Below the pieces are notes generated by a model. The model saw only the letters and a program-made list of their open reading frames with translations. It was not told where the DNA came from and searched no databases. DNA of 15,314 bases from Fimbriimonadaceae bacterium (GTDB taxonomy: Bacteria; Armatimonadota; Fimbriimonadia; Fimbriimonadales; Fimbriimonadaceae): positions 1-15,314 of the forward strand of contig JACMJO010000136.1 of the NCBI GenBank assembly GCA_014380605.1, given 5' to 3'. This document shows, piece after piece, positions 14,091 to 15,314 of the stretch. How positions within the stretch are numbered: the stretch's first letter is position 1; every line of letters begins with the position of its first letter. Position numbers and translations under genes: made by a program.

Positions 14091-15089
14091 ATGGTCGGCG
14101 CATACCTGCTCCTATGTCTATCAGTATATCAAAATCCGGTAGACAAGCCAAGCTTGAGATTCTTTCAGGAGAACTTCATCGTGCGCGTTGGGGACAAGCG
14201 AGAGACGGTTCCGCTCCAATTGCCGAAAGAAAAACCCGTCCTGTCGCTGAGCTTTCGCAAGAACAAGAACTATGCGGTTTGGGATGATCGAGGTTTGACG
14301 ATTCGGGTCGGCCAGGTGGCAAAAAGCACTCGGCTAGAAGCGATAGCAACCTCGCCCAAAGCGTTCGATGCGGATGAACTAAAGCAGAACGTCGAGCTGA
14401 TTGAAAAAAAGCAGAGGACGCGGGGAGCGACAGCCCTGAGCGGCGCAAAGCGCGTTGGCAACTTGGTGTTCTTCTTGGCCCGCTGGGATGAAAAAGACGG
14501 CAAGCCCTGGCTGGAAGCCTTAGTCAGCCTCGACCTCACAGAAGACAGCTATCATCCCAAATTCCTTGCACGGCTTTCCGGGTTGACCCTAGCCGAAAAG
14601 CCCATCGACGACCGCCTTTTCATTCTCAACGAACGAATGAGCGCCGTAGTCAGGAAGGGAGAGCAATGGGGTTTAGCATCCTTTGATCCCGATGCGTCGG
14701 TGTTTGATTTCAAGGAAGCGGGACGGAAGCTGGAAAGCTACGATCCGCTGACATCGAGATACGGCGTTTTTGTCGAGCGAACGGACTACGGCAGTCGGAT
14801 CGGAGGGCGAATCGACTTGCAGAATCTCAATCGCAAGAACCTCGTTGAAGGCAAAGGAACGCTTAGGTTTACCGATACCAGCGATCCCCTGATCGCCTTG
14901 CTGTCAAAGGGAAACGACGTTCGGCTTTTGAACACCGAAACCGGAGCGGAACTTGACCTTCTAAGTTCGGTTGCGATGCGTCGAACCGCTTTGGGCTTGG
15001 TGGTTTGGTCACCGTTCAAGGCGCCCAAGAGGGCTTGGCTCTATGGAATGGAACGCTGGACTCCGCTCGCAGAGTGGGTGGCGGAGTAG
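14091..15089 (+). CDS. Predicted secreted protein of unknown function
   Basis: The protein has 332 residues. The first 13-14 residues (VGAYLLLCLSVYQ) look like a short export signal. The mature part alternates charged turns and hydrophobic strands (VLSLSFRKNKNYAVWDDRGL, NLVFFLARWDEKDGK, RLFILNERMSAVV, YGVFVERTDYGSRIGG), which suggests a beta-propeller-like or repeated beta-sheet fold; I cannot assign a family. AGGAGG at 14079-14084, six bases before the ATG, fixes the start. It is divergent from the Cys-rich small gene, with only 25 bases between start codons. The stop (15087-15089) lies almost on the junction with foreign-looking sequence, so the true C-terminus may differ if the junction is an assembly artefact. 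Confidence 0.75.
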   Translation: MVGAYLLLCLSVYQNPVDKPSLRFFQENFIVRVGDKRETVPLQLPKEKPVLSLSFRKNKNYAVWDDRGLTIRVGQVAKSTRLEAIATSPKAFDADELKQNVELIEKKQRTRGATALSGAKRVGNLVFFLARWDEKDGKPWLEALVSLDLTEDSYHPKFLARLSGLTLAEKPIDDRLFILNERMSAVVRKGEQWGLASFDPDASVFDFKEAGRKLESYDPLTSRYGVFVERTDYGSRIGGRIDLQNLNRKNLVEGKGTLRFTDTSDPLIALLSKGNDVRLLNTETGAELDLLSSVAMRRTALGLVVWSPFKAPKRAWLYGMERWTPLAEWVAE

Positions 15090-15091
15090 GA

Positions 15092-15314
15092 AAAACGGAA
15101 TACGTTACCGGCTGGGTATTATACAATTCATGGATATCGAGGATCTATGAATTTCCCATACACCAGCAACATATAGATTATGAAGCGGCTGATATCGTAA
15201 CCCGCGGTGGCTTCAGGGCTACCATCAAACCTTCTTTCAACTATTCTATTAACGCAGGCAACGTAGCCGACATGTTCCAAAACCTGCGGGTAGGTGTAAA
15301 AGAAATGGAACTGG
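15092..15314 (+). CDS. Internal fragment of an SPFH/prohibitin-like protein, running off the window
   Basis: One frame (codons at 15092, 15095 and so on) is open to the window end and reads as convincing protein: KTEYVTGWVLYNSWISRI, YEFPIHQQHIDYEAADIVTR, GGFRATIKPSFNYSINAGNV, ADMFQNLRVGVKEMEL. This resembles the core of SPFH (band 7/prohibitin-like) proteins known from Bacteroidota: T-G-W-x-x-Y-N, then Y-E-F-P, then T-I-K-P-S-F-N-Y. Such proteins normally have about 50 earlier residues including a membrane anchor, which are missing. No SD or plausible start is present and the frame begins three bases after the previous gene's stop. The last three full 60-base lines average about 44% GC, against 57% in the line at 15001. 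The family call is from memory, not a search. Confidence 0.55.

Overview
The window looks like chromosomal DNA of a moderately GC-rich bacterium, probably from a metagenome. A Tat-type DUF1501 protein paired with a PSCyt1/PSCyt2/PSD1 cytochrome-like protein is typical of Planctomycetota and Verrucomicrobiota and also occurs in Armatimonadota. The rest (RecN, L32/L33, a COG1579 Zn-ribbon protein, many small lipoproteins) would fit a Fimbriimonas-like armatimonad, but this is an inference from gene content only.

Layout. 1-168: non-coding, with a near-repeated 14-mer and a perfect 10-bp hairpin. 169-687 (+): membrane-anchored DUF1439/YceB-like protein. 733-1638 (+): AT-rich gene for an intracellular trypsin-fold protease, probably acquired. 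1657-5541 (-): the PSD1 and DUF1501 pair, convergent with the protease and divergent from an ARPP-1 family lipoprotein (5657-6694, +). 6684-10220 (-): a run read right to left as glycosyltransferase, tRNA-Cys, L33, L32, terminator and recN; recN's 3' end overlaps the lipoprotein gene by 11 bp. 10348-11607 (+): MFS exporter. 11617-13058 (-): a Zn-ribbon coiled-coil protein translationally coupled to a lipoprotein. 13129-13515 (+): VOC protein. 13587-14065 (-): two small genes, one Cys-rich and one single-pass membrane. 14091-15089 (+): secreted protein of unknown function. 15092-15314: an open frame resembling an internal piece of an SPFH/prohibitin-like protein with lower GC and no start, running off the end; it may be an assembly chimera.

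No CRISPR array, insertion sequence, phage module or recognisable defence operon is visible, and most of the window is ordinary core and accessory genome. The points most worth checking are the foreign-looking right end, the AT-rich protease, the Cys-poor L32/L33 pair, three genes whose -10-like boxes abut their start codons without a Shine-Dalgarno (SD) sequence, a hairpin in the recN leader, unusual start contexts, and the two small genes before 14091. No gap between genes exceeds 300 bases.
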